Positions 27,667 to 36,543 of a stretch of DNA of 36,636 nucleotides are shown here, piece after piece; the stretch's first letter is position 1, and each line of letters begins with the position of its first letter. The notes beneath the pieces were generated by a model that made no database searches, was not told where the DNA came from, and was given only the letters and a program-made list of their open reading frames with translations. Made by a program: the position numbers and the translations under genes. Source of the DNA: Fodinicola feengrottensis (GTDB taxonomy: Bacteria > Actinomycetota > Actinomycetes > Mycobacteriales > HKI-0501); assembly GCF_010993775.1 (NCBI RefSeq), contig NZ_WOTO01000078.1:1-36636 (forward strand). Reading direction: 5' to 3'.

Positions 27667-30600
27667 TCGCGTACGCCCGGATGATCGTCACCTTGCCGGT
27701 GTTCCCGGCACTGTCGGTGGCGGTCGCCCGCAACGACACGAATCCGCTGCCCGGGTTGGCAACGGTTGCGGCCCAGGCTTTCGGGCCGTTCGCATTCACC
27801 GCCGCCGACTGCCACGTTTTCCCGTCATCGGTGGAAAACTCAACGGTCACACCGGTGACGGAATTCGCCGTCACCTGCTGGTCCACCACGATCGGAATAC
27901 TGAATCCGGCACCTGCCGGCGCGGTCCCGTGGTCATCGGTTTTCGGGGCGAACCGCGGCGCGAGCAGCGGCAGCGTGTACCCGTTCGAACCAGTGACCTT
28001 CTTCGACCGGAAAGTCAATTCGCCGCTGACCGAAGTGGACAGTGCGCCAAGCGACTGGCTCTGCGTCACGACCATCCGGTACGAAGCGTCGGCCGAAGGC
28101 GCGTGATAATCGATATATCCAGGCCCGTCGGCGACTTTCACTCCGTCCTTGTAGAGAACGGCGCTTGCGCCACCTGTGAAGAGAATCCCGCGATAACGTT
28201 GGTCGCCCCCGGAGAACATCGGCGGTTGGGAAACCAGGTCGTCCGCGAGCTGCCCACTGCGCAGCGGCGCATCCGGCCCGTCCGCGAAGAAACCCGGTCC
28301 GAGAGCTGGCGCGTTGGCCACGTCGGTGAAGTCACCGGCCACGACCGGACCCGGTTCGCGCAGGAACGACGCGACCGGCTGCCCGTCGGGTGTGTTGAGC
28401 TGGGCCAGCAGAGTCCAGCGCTGCGCCCCTGGACTCAGGTATTCGGTCTGCACGCCCGGTTTCGTGGACGCGGCCCCGGTCGGGAACTGGAACGGAACGA
28501 CCCCATCCGGCAGCGAGAAGACCGCGGCCCGCAGCGCCTGGCCGGAGAACATCGTCGGCAGCACCTTCTGTCGCACTCGGGAAAGCCCGGCTTTCTTGGC
28601 ATGCAACAGAACCCCGGTCGGCATCCGGCCCGCGGTCAGTTGCGCCAAGTGGTACGCGTACGCCGAGTCGACGAAATCGCCGGCCGGGCCGGGATCCGCC
28701 CAGTCACTGGTCACCACCTGGCTGTAAAGCGCGGCCGGGGCAGCTGCCCCGATCGTGCCGGTCAGCAGGTGAGCAGGATCCTCGGCACCGAGTCCGGTGC
28801 CGGCCACCGACCCACTGGACGTATAGAACGTGCCATTGGTCCCGATGCTCATGCTCTGCGCACCGGCTTGGTCCACCGTGACGTCGGCTGGCTTGGCCTT
28901 GCGCGTGTCCATCACCACCGTCAGGTCGTGGTTGACGGTGAGGTAAGGCGCTATCAGGTCAACAGAGCTGCTATCGGACTCGAACGTCAAGACCTCGGCC
29001 GCATACTGGCCCTTGGGCAACCGGACACTCGCGGTGCCATCCTGATCGCCGTCGGAGGGGAAACGGGTGACATCCTCGCCGTACGCCACGAATCCGAGTA
29101 AGTAGTCCGCCGGCGGTGGCCCGCCGTCCCGGCCAATCGTCTTGATCGTCAGGTTGTAGCTCTCGACCTCGCGGTTGACGGCGATCGGCGTACGGACAGA
29201 CTGCCCGTCAGTCGTGTTGGCGATGATTCCGCCGGTGTATTCGCCGTCCTTCCCAGCCACCGCGGTGTTCGTGGTGAAGGTCGCGGCGGCGTCAGCTCCG
29301 GCCGGCACGGTCAGCGTTTTCGGGGTCACCGCGAACATCGCGGCTGGCGCTGACTTGCCATCCGGCCCGCGTACGTCCGTGGACAACGCCAGCGTCAGCG
29401 GTGTTTTTCCGTAGTTGTGGTAAGAAACGGACTGTGCGGCCGGCTTGTCGTCGTTATGCGGCCACACCTGCGTCGGCACCGAAACGCTCGGCGGGTTGGC
29501 CACCAACTGCTGACCGACCGCGCGGCCGATGTCCAGGCGTCCCGCGCCCTGCGCGAAAACACTCACCTTCGGCAGGGTTTTCGCGGACGCCATCAAGGCC
29601 GCCTTCAGCTGCTGGCCGGTCCAGTCCGGATGCTCGCCGGCCAGCACCGCGGCGGCACCGGCCACGTGCGGGGTAGCCATCGACGTGCCGTCCAGCGCCA
29701 CATATGCGGGATTGTCACTCGGATTGCCAATCACGCCGTTTTTCGCTTTGGCGGCAACGATACCGACGCCCGGCGCGACGATGTCCGGCTTCAGCGCCTC
29801 GTCGAGCTGGCGCGGGCCCTGGCTGGAGAAGGGCGCCAGCTGGTCCTTCCCGTCCACGGCACCCACGGTCAGCGCCTGGTCAGCCGACCCAGGTGAGTTG
29901 ACCGAGCCGGCGAACCCGTCGTTTCCAGCCGCCACCACGAAAAGCGTGCCGTTCTGCGAGCTCAGCTGGTTCAGCGTACTGACCAGCGGATCGCCCCGTC
30001 CCGAGGCCGGTCGCCGCCGAGGCTCAGGTTGACGACCTTGGCCTTGACCGTACGAGCCGCCCACACCATGCCGGCCAGAATCGCAGACGTGTCGCAGGAG
30101 TCGCCGTCACACACCTTCCCGACGGCGATTTTCGCGCCAGGGGCCACCCCGGAATATTTGCCGCCAGACGCGGCCCCCGAACCAGCCGCGATCGAGGCCA
30201 CGTGGGTGCCGTGGCCGAAGGTGTCGTCGGCGCTCGCCGCGTCGGTGAAGTTCTGTTGCGCGGTGATTTTCCCGGCGAAGTCAGGATGAGTGGCGTCGAT
30301 GCCGCCATCCAGCACCGCGACTGTCACGCCGGTCCCGCTATATCCGGCTTTCCAGGCCGTGGGGGCACCGATCTGGTTGAGGTTGTCGCTGACGTCGTTC
30401 AGTTTCAGCTTGCTGTCCAACCAGATCTTTCCAGCCGACTTCGCGCTGTTCCAGAATGCGGTGGCAGCGGACTTCTGTTCGCGTACCGCCGTCACACCAA
30501 TCTCCGGCACATTCCGCCGCCGCAGCTGGGCACCGACCAATTTCGGCTGGACTTTCTGGTCGTGCTGCACAATTACCGGCAGCGTCGCGCTGTGGGCGTC

Positions 30601-30930
30601 GTCATATCTGTACGACACCAACGCGTCGACGTCAAACAGTTCCCGGTCGAGTTTTCCAGCCGTCACCAACCCAGCCGCGTCAGCCGGAATGACGTAATGG
30701 TGTTTGCGTTCCACCTGACGGAACATCGGGATCTTCTCCCGGCCTTTGGCCGGACGTACGCCGGTCACCGTGCTGCCGCTCAGCTGCACCTTGTCGCCGG
30801 TGATCAACGTGATTGTCTGGGCCGGCTGGGAAGTTCGTGCAGGAGCGGCGGTCGCCGCCGCTCCCCCGCTGGTCGCCAATAACGCTAAAACGGTGGCCGC
30901 GGTGACCGCGTATCTCTTCCGTGCTCGCAT
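27659..30930 (-). CDS. Secreted S8 (subtilisin-like) serine peptidase (one frameshift)
   Basis: About 1090 aa. ATG 30930 is preferred over GTG 30936 because AGGGAG (30936-30941, minus strand) is 5 nt from it. A signal peptide (RARKRYAVTAATVLALLATS) and an inhibitor-like propeptide precede the S8 domain. The triad is visible: Asp in VAVLDGGIDATHPDF, His in FGHGTHVASIAAG, Ser in LDGTSMATPHVAGAA; oxyanion Asn in FVVAAGNDG. The frame breaks near 29995-30015, where a coding GGG seems read as GG. A long C-terminal beta-rich extension follows, with no membrane anchor seen. It is an extracellular protease, probably self-activated by propeptide removal. It lies 60 bp downstream of the DedA gene. Confidence 0.9.
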
Positions 30931-30990
30931 CCACACTCCCTAAAACAGGCAACGTCATTTACACCGATGCCTGGGAGCGGGTGTACGGCC

Positions 30991-31660
30991 TCACCTCAAC
31001 CCAGTAGTGGCCCGATCCGGCCGTCGCTCGGGCGTACGAGCGCGCCGGGCGCGAATCAATCGCCAGGCCAGGACGGCGACGAGGATCAGGATGATCAACG
31101 GCAGGCCGAGCAGCCCCAACAGCCGCTGCGCGCTCTCGTACGCGGCACCGGCCACATAGCCAATCGTGGTCACGCCGGTCCCCCATACCACCGCACCCGT
31201 CACGTCGTACCCGGCGAACCGCCGGTACGGGACGCCGGCGCGGCCGGCAAGTCGGGGCACCAACGTACGTACGACGGCGACGCAGTGCGCGGTGCCCACG
31301 GCCCACCGGGCCCGCTCGCGAAGGCCGGCCAGCAGCCGCTGTTCGCGCTCGGCACCGACCTTGCGATCGATGATCCTGGTCAGCCGCCCGGGTCCGGCAG
31401 TGGTCGCCCGCCAGCCGCGCCAATACCCGTACTGGCTACCGACCGCAGTCGCGACCACCGCGGTGACGATCGCGATCGGAAGCGGAAAAAAAAGCGCCGC
31501 CCCGGGCGAAAAGCCCGAGCGCCATCGCCACGCTCGCGCCGGGCAGCACGACGCCGATGAGCAGGCCGGACTCGGCTGTCAGCCAACCGGCGGCGAGCAG
31601 CAACACGACCGGTGCGGGCAGCACCTCGAGCAGACCGGAGAGCAGGCCGGCGATGGTCAA
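30991..31660 (-). CDS. DedA family membrane protein (homopolymer frameshift)
   Basis: About 223 aa. The likely start is TTG at 31660, overlapping the methyltransferase stop (TTGA), giving TIAGLLSGLLEVLPAPVVLL. The frame breaks in a run of eight A (31486-31493, plus strand); with seven, the sequence reads FFPLPIAIVTAVVATAVGSQ in one frame. Family features: LTAESGLLIGVVLPGASVAM, GSQYGYWRG, and the arginine/proline motif RTLVPRLAGRAGVPYRRF followed by GAVVWGTGVTTIGYVAG. It ends in a basic tail (RRARTPERRPDRATTGLR). DedA proteins of this type are thought to move phospholipids across membranes, a role consistent with the neighbouring PmtA-like methyltransferase. Confidence 0.85.
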
Positions 31661-32256
31661 GACTTCGGACCCCCCGCGCGAGGTAGACGACCGCGGGCGG
31701 CACATTGCGCCAGACCGTACGGGACACCTCGACCTCGTCGAAGGCGGCCCGCAGGCCCGCCAGCAACCGGCGAGCCGGCGGCGCCCACCGGCTCCACGTG
31801 TACGCGAACTGGGTGAACGTGCCGTTCGGAGCCAACGAGCCGGCGATCGTACGGATCAGCGGACCGCTGTAGGCGGCCCAGGGCAGTCCGCTGACCACCG
31901 CGTCCGCCGCCGGCAGGTCCCGGTCGGCCAGCACTTGGCACAGGTCGTTGGCATCCGTACGGACGACGTCGACCTCCGGATAGCGCGCAGTCAGCACGTC
32001 GGCCATCACGTCGCTGAGCTCGATCGCGAGATGCCGTCCGCGACCGGCCAACTGCCGCCGGATCGCGCCGGTGAAAGCGCCGGTTCCCGGCCCAAGCTCG
32101 ACCACCACAGGCACTACGGACTCGGCCATTGCCGCGATCGGCGCGGTCATCGCCGCCGCGAGGGCCGGCGAACTGGGCAGCACGCGCGGCGGTGGTGAGC
32201 GGCGAACGGACGAACTCGCGCAGGAACAGCCGGGCATCCGAGGATGGTGCGGTCAT
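31657..32256 (-). CDS. PmtA-like SAM-dependent methyltransferase (two frameshifts)
   Basis: About 199 aa from ATG 32256. The N-terminus RLFLREFVRSPLTTAA followed by VLPSSPALAAAM matches the phospholipid N-methyltransferase (PmtA)/KsgA-like group. SAM motif I is VVELGPGTGAFTGAI; then HLAIELSDVMADVL (motif II) and ADAVVSGLPWAAYS (motif IV position). Frames change near 32180-32190 and in a six-G run near 31687 (minus-strand coding); with seven G the protein ends LARGGPKS at TGA 31657-31659. Substrate could be phosphatidylethanolamine or rRNA. The coupled DedA gene favours a membrane lipid, but this is inference. Confidence 0.78.
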   Translation of the reverse strand: MTAPSSDARLFLREFVRSPLTTAARAAQFAGPRGGDDRADRGNGRVRSACGGRAWAGNRRFHRRDPAAVGRSRTASRDRAQRRDGRRADCALSGGRRRPYGCQRPVPSAGRPGPAGGGRGGQRTALGRLQRSADPYDRRLVGSERHVHPVRVHVEPVGAAGSPVAGGPAGRLRRGRGVPYGLAQCAARGRLPRAGGPKS

Positions 32257-32334
32257 GGGGAAAACCTAACCGGCTGCCGCCGCGCGCACATCAGCCGGAA
32301 TGATTACGGCAAAATCCCGCTACAAGGGTTCGCG

Positions 32335-32346
32335 CGGTAGCTACCG
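32335..32346. promoter_or_regulatory. Perfect palindrome CGGTAGCTACCG in a divergent gap
   Basis: A 12-bp perfect palindrome lies in the 144-bp gap between the methyltransferase (start 32256, minus) and the phytase-like gene (start 32401, plus). Position and symmetry suggest an operator; no regulator gene adjoins it. Confidence 0.35.
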
Positions 32347-32400
32347 TACGTCCATGCTGATTCCACCCTTTTCGCATCCCTACCGGCAAGCGTCTGCGGC

Positions 32401-33663
32401 ATGATTCGTCGTCTCGCCCTGCTGGGAGCCACTGTCCTGACCGCTTGCGCGGTGCCGGCCGCCGCGGCCAGCTCGCCGGTCCTTGAGGCCACCGCCACGT
32501 ACCAGAATCCGCCCACGCTGCCCGGCGGTGGCGTGCTCGGTGGCTTCAGCGACATCTATCCGGCGGGCACCAGCGGAAAGACGTTCTGGGCGATCACCGA
32601 TCGGGGACCGAACAACTCCGACGGCGACAACCCGATCTTCGTCGACCCGACCTTCACCCCGGAGATCCTGCTGGTTTCCCGAGACGGGTCGAAACTGACG
32701 ATCCAGCAGCAGATCCCGCTGCGTACGCCCGACGGCTACACCGACCCGGTGACCAAGACCCGGCTGATCACCGGCCTGCCGAACCTGCCGCCGACCGACG
32801 ACGCGCCGGTCGACGTGCACGGCAAGGCGCTGCCGCTGGACCCGTACGGCGTCGACACCGAGGGGTTGGTACGAGCACCGAACGGCACTTTCTGGATTTC
32901 CGAGGAAAACCGGTCGAGCGTGCTGCACGTCGACGCCGACGGCACGGTGCTGTCCCGCCTCGTACCGTCGAACCAGACGACTTACCAGGCGCCGGGCGTG
33001 ACCGTGCTACCGATCCTGCCGGCGATCGTCAGCACCCAGAAGCCGAACCGGGGTTTGGAGGGCCTGGCGATTTCCGCCGACGGCAACACTCTCTATGTGG
33101 CACAGCAAAGTCCGCTGAACAACCCGACCACCAGTGTCAGCAAGAAATCCCGGAATCTGCGGATCTATCGGCTGGACACCAAAAAGCCGAGCGTCACCGG
33201 AGAATTCGTGAACGTACGGGACAAGGACAACTCCGACGACGGCGACTGGAAGACCTCGGCGATGGTGTGGCTGTCGCCGGACCGGCTGTTGATCGAGGAG
33301 CGCGACGCCGAACAACCGACTGTCCACACGTTGCTCTATGCGGTGGATTTCGGCCACGCGACGAACATTCTCGGCACCCACTGGGACACCAGCGACACTC
33401 CGACGCTGGAACAGCTCGGCCCGTCCGACCTCGCCGACAACGGCGTGGTGTCGGGCAAGAAGACGCTGGTTTTCGACGCCAAGAAAGCCAAACTCGGCAA
33501 CGGCAAGATCGAGGACCTGGCTCTTACCCCGGACGGCGGCAAATCACTGCTGACGTTGATCAATGACAACGACTTCGGCGTCGACAGCATCACATCGAAC
33601 GGCACCGTCAAGCTCAACAAAATCCCGACCAGGCTCGACTCGTACCAGATCGACACGCCCTAG
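32401..33663 (+). CDS. Secreted esterase-like phytase-family protein
   Basis: Intact, 420 aa. It has a signal peptide (IRRLALLGATVLTACAVPAA; the cysteine is not in a good lipobox). The sequence fits the 'esterase-like activity of phytase' family, a beta-propeller: GGFSDIYPAGTSGKTFWAIT then DRGPN, YGVDTEGLVRAPNGTFWISE, GLEGLAISADGNTLYVAQQS, and LALTPDGGKSLLTLINDNDF. The ATG at 32401 has no good Shine-Dalgarno nearby. Stop TAG (33661-33663) lies in the CTAG that was duplicated by the IS insertion, so the native C-terminus appears preserved. Likely an extracellular phosphate-releasing or esterase enzyme; activity not provable here. Confidence 0.87.
   Translation: MIRRLALLGATVLTACAVPAAAASSPVLEATATYQNPPTLPGGGVLGGFSDIYPAGTSGKTFWAITDRGPNNSDGDNPIFVDPTFTPEILLVSRDGSKLTIQQQIPLRTPDGYTDPVTKTRLITGLPNLPPTDDAPVDVHGKALPLDPYGVDTEGLVRAPNGTFWISEENRSSVLHVDADGTVLSRLVPSNQTTYQAPGVTVLPILPAIVSTQKPNRGLEGLAISADGNTLYVAQQSPLNNPTTSVSKKSRNLRIYRLDTKKPSVTGEFVNVRDKDNSDDGDWKTSAMVWLSPDRLLIEERDAEQPTVHTLLYAVDFGHATNILGTHWDTSDTPTLEQLGPSDLADNGVVSGKKTLVFDAKKAKLGNGKIEDLALTPDGGKSLLTLINDNDFGVDSITSNGTVKLNKIPTRLDSYQIDTP
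33660..33663. repeat. CTAG target duplication, left of the IS
   Basis: CTAG at 33660-33663 and again at 35539-35542 brackets the IS. It includes the TAG stop of the phytase-like gene. Confidence 0.7.
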
Positions 33664-35538
33664 CCTGAGTTTCCCTGCTAGCTGATCGTTCGGCGTGTTT
33701 TGTGTTGTGGTGTTTGGGTTGTAGGCGTCGATGGTGTATTACCTATATATGCCGTCGATCGTAGGGAAGCGCCAGGCGGGGAAGACGTACTACTACCTGG
33801 TCGAGTCCGCGCGGGTGCAGGGCAAGCCGCGGATCGTGTCGCAGCAGTATCTGGGCAGCGCGGAGGAGGTGGTGGCCAAGCTGACCGACGCGGCGGCCGG
33901 TGAACCGGTGCGTAGCGAACACAAGGCGTTCGGGGATCTGGCCGCGGTGTGGTCGATGCTGGAGCGACTGGACGTGGTGGGGACGGTCGATGGTGTGGTG
34001 TCGCGCCGGGCGGACGCGCTGGCCTCGGTGGGCACGTATATCGCGTTGGCGACGGCGAACCGGATCGTGGCGCCGTGCTCAAAGCTGGCGTTCGCCGATT
34101 GGTGGGCCTCCACGGCGCGCGCGCGGTGGCTGCGGCTACCGCGCGGCGCGACCGACCATCGCCGGTTCTGGAACGCGATGGATCGGTTGTCGGTAGCCGA
34201 CCTGCGAGCGATCGAAACCAAGTTAGGGCGGCGGATCGTCACCGAGTTCGGGCTGGACCTGACCGGTTTGGTGCTGGACATGACCAACTTCGCCACCTTC
34301 ATCGACTCCGGCAACGAGAAGGCGCCGATCGCGCAGCGGGGCAGGGCGAAGCAGAAGCGGGTGGACCTGCGGCTGGTTGGGCTGGGCCTGGTGGTCACCC
34401 GCGACGGCGGGGTTCCGGTGCTGTCCCATACCTATCCGGGAGACCGGCCGGATGTCACCCAGTTCAGCGCGATGATCGACGAACTGGTCGCCCGGTACCG
34501 GCAGCTGACTACCTCCGTGGAGTCGCTGACGATCGTCTACGACGCCGGGCAGAATTCCGCCGACAACCACGAACTGGTGGAGGATACCGGGATCGGGTTC
34601 ATCGGCTCACTGCCACCGAGCGACCATCCGGCGTTGCTGGCGATACCGAAATCCCGGTACCGGCCGGTCGACGCCGACGGTGACGCCGGCCGCTATCGCG
34701 GCCTGACCCATGTCGACACCACCGTCACCGCGCTGGGCGTGACACGCCGCGCCGTGCTCACGCATTCGACGACGCTGCACGCCAAACAGGTTCGTGGCCT
34801 GGACCAGACGCTCGCCACCGTGACTGGCAAGCTCACCGCTTTGCAGGGCCGCCTGGCGCGCGGGCGCACCCGCAAATCCCGTGCCGCAGTCCAGACCGAG
34901 ATCGCCACGATCTGCCGACACCGCTGGGTCAGCGACATCATCACCACCACGCTGACCGGCGACAAACCGGCTGAGCTGCGGCTGACCTGGCGCACCGACC
35001 GGCGTGCCCGCACCCGCCTGGAGAACCGGATCTTCGGCAAACGGATCCTGTTCACCGGCCACGACGACTGGCCCGTCACCGACATTGTCGCCGGCTACCG
35101 CTCCCAATCCGACGTAGAAGCCGGATTCCGTCAACTCAAAGACACTCACGTGGTCTCCTTCAGCCCCATGCACCACTGGACCGACCAGAAAATCCGCGTC
35201 CACGTGTTCTACTGCGTCCTGGCCCTAACCATCGCCCACCTCATGCGCCGCGAAGCCGAACACGCCGATATACACATGTCCGTCCGCGAACTGCTAAACG
35301 AACTATCAGGAATCCAGGAAACCGTCCTGCTCTACCACGACGGCAACAAAGGACGCCCTCGCGCCAAACGCATGCTCACAGACATGACCTGGACCCAACA
35401 AAAACTCGCCGACCTGTTCAACATCCACCACTACGCACCCACCCGCTGACACGACTTAGGTAATACACCCAGCCACCATCCAGAACCCACCTGACCAGGC
35501 AAAACACCACCCAAGATCAACTAGCGAGGAAACTCAGG
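33664..35538 (+). mobile_element. Complete IS element, IS4/IS1634-like, 1875 bp
   Basis: Ends are inverted repeats: left CCTGAGTTTCC (33664-33674) with imperfect extension to 33687; right reverse complement 35538-35515; 21 of 24 positions match. CTAG is duplicated on both sides. A second, internal inverted repeat, GGTGTATTACCTA (33733-33745) and TAGGTAATACACC (35457-35469), brackets the transposase gene. The single intact transposase and matched ends suggest a recent insertion. It lies between convergent genes only 10 bp apart once the IS and one CTAG copy are removed. Confidence 0.9.
33731..35449 (+). CDS. IS1634-family DDE transposase
   Basis: Intact, 572 aa; start ATG 33731 or ATG 33749. 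N-terminus VGKRQAGKTYYYLVESARVQ then GKPRIVSQQYLG is characteristic of the IS1634 group of the IS4 superfamily. Likely catalytic residues: Asp in GLVLDMTNFATF, Asp in LTIVYDAGQNSADN, Glu in YRSQSDVEAGFRQLK, where the IS4 Y-x2-R-x3-E-x6-K signature is kept except for Gln in place of Arg. The gene is undamaged even though most neighbours carry frameshifts, perhaps because multicopy sequence was better covered. It catalyses cut-and-paste or related transposition of the element. Confidence 0.93.
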   Translation: MVYYLYMPSIVGKRQAGKTYYYLVESARVQGKPRIVSQQYLGSAEEVVAKLTDAAAGEPVRSEHKAFGDLAAVWSMLERLDVVGTVDGVVSRRADALASVGTYIALATANRIVAPCSKLAFADWWASTARARWLRLPRGATDHRRFWNAMDRLSVADLRAIETKLGRRIVTEFGLDLTGLVLDMTNFATFIDSGNEKAPIAQRGRAKQKRVDLRLVGLGLVVTRDGGVPVLSHTYPGDRPDVTQFSAMIDELVARYRQLTTSVESLTIVYDAGQNSADNHELVEDTGIGFIGSLPPSDHPALLAIPKSRYRPVDADGDAGRYRGLTHVDTTVTALGVTRRAVLTHSTTLHAKQVRGLDQTLATVTGKLTALQGRLARGRTRKSRAAVQTEIATICRHRWVSDIITTTLTGDKPAELRLTWRTDRRARTRLENRIFGKRILFTGHDDWPVTDIVAGYRSQSDVEAGFRQLKDTHVVSFSPMHHWTDQKIRVHVFYCVLALTIAHLMRREAEHADIHMSVRELLNELSGIQETVLLYHDGNKGRPRAKRMLTDMTWTQQKLADLFNIHHYAPTR

Positions 35539-35542
35539 CTAG
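35539..35542. repeat. CTAG target duplication, right of the IS
   Basis: Second copy of the CTAG bracketing the IS, 11 bp before the stop of the convergent gene at 35554. Confidence 0.7.
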
Positions 35543-35553
35543 GCAGTGTCTGG

Positions 35554-36459
35554 TTAACAGGGCCCCGGCAGCGTGTTGGGGTCGGTTTTGGGGTCGTACG
35601 CCTTGGCGGCCGGCGCGTCCGCGTGACCGTCGGCCGCGAGCGGCGCCAGCGCGAGGTAGCCGCGGCCGAACTGGTTGCAGTCTTTGTTGTACGCGTAGCT
35701 GTTGCCGCCGCCGGTTCGCAGGCCGCGCTCGGTGGCCGCGACCTTCGCCTGCTGATACCACTCGTACGTCTCGACTGTGTGCACGATCACCAGGTTGCTG
35801 CCCAGCGGCGGGCTGCCCTTGGGCTTCCCGCCGGCCCGGTCCAGCGGATAGACCCAGGTGTAGTTGGCGCTGATCACCAGCTGCCCATCGGACCCGACGG
35901 ACACCGACATAGTGCCGGAGACCCGGATCTCGTCGACGGCGAGCTTCGCGGTCGGGGCCAGCCGGGTCACATAGCTGAGCGCCCCGCCGCCCTTCTGCAC
36001 GGCGCTGGTCACCATCGGCTGCAGGCTGGGCGCCAGCTTGGCCAGATATCCGCTCAGGTCGCCGCGCTGCAGCATCGCCGGATCCAGCCGGGCGGCGACC
36101 AGTGTCTGCTTGGTGAGCTGGGTGGCCGTACCCACGTCGGCGGCCGAGTACGAGCCCTGCTGCTGTGCCGCCGGCAGCTGGATGCCGGCGTCACCAATCG
36201 CGAAGGAAGCCGCCGGCGTGCCGGCGAACAGGCTGGCCGCCTGGCTGCTCGACATCGCGACCGGGGTGTTCGCGGACCCGCCGCTGCCCCAGACCAGGTT
36301 GCGCACGACCGGGGCCAGCAGCAGCCCCACGACCAGGGCGGCGGCCACCGCGACGATGGTCAGCCGGGTGACCTGGCGACGCCGACGACGGCGCTGCGTG
36401 CGGCTGCCGGGGTGCTCGCTCGGATCCAGCTCGGAGCTCTGGCTTGGGTCGACCGGCAT
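35554..36459 (-). CDS. Membrane-anchored protein of unknown function
   Basis: Intact, 301 aa from ATG 36459, with AAGGAG about 12 nt upstream on the minus strand. A basic cytoplasmic N-terminus (QRRRRRRQVTR) precedes one membrane segment (LTIVAVAAALVVGLLLAPVV, residues 32-51), so the remaining 250 residues should face outside. The outer part has SSSQAASLFAGTPAASFAIG, a beta-rich middle (SVSVGSDGQLVISANYTWVY) and a C-terminus with two cysteines (DCNQF and PGPC). I recognise no family. It follows a partial gene on the same strand with about 84 bp between, possibly an operon. Confidence 0.8.
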   Translation of the reverse strand: MPVDPSQSSELDPSEHPGSRTQRRRRRRQVTRLTIVAVAAALVVGLLLAPVVRNLVWGSGGSANTPVAMSSSQAASLFAGTPAASFAIGDAGIQLPAAQQQGSYSAADVGTATQLTKQTLVAARLDPAMLQRGDLSGYLAKLAPSLQPMVTSAVQKGGGALSYVTRLAPTAKLAVDEIRVSGTMSVSVGSDGQLVISANYTWVYPLDRAGGKPKGSPPLGSNLVIVHTVETYEWYQQAKVAATERGLRTGGGNSYAYNKDCNQFGRGYLALAPLAADGHADAPAAKAYDPKTDPNTLPGPC

Positions 36460-36543
36460 CGCTGGTGCTGCGCTCCTTCCGCTGGCCAGGGTTCACTCGT
36501 AGCCGACGGTAACACCCGGGTGGCCGATGCGGAAAAAAACGTC

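Noticed and set aside
26102..29101. A 999-codon plus-strand open frame
   Set aside because: It strings together a piece of the MFS gene, the response regulator and the antisense of the S8 protease. Only the first two parts show protein-family features.
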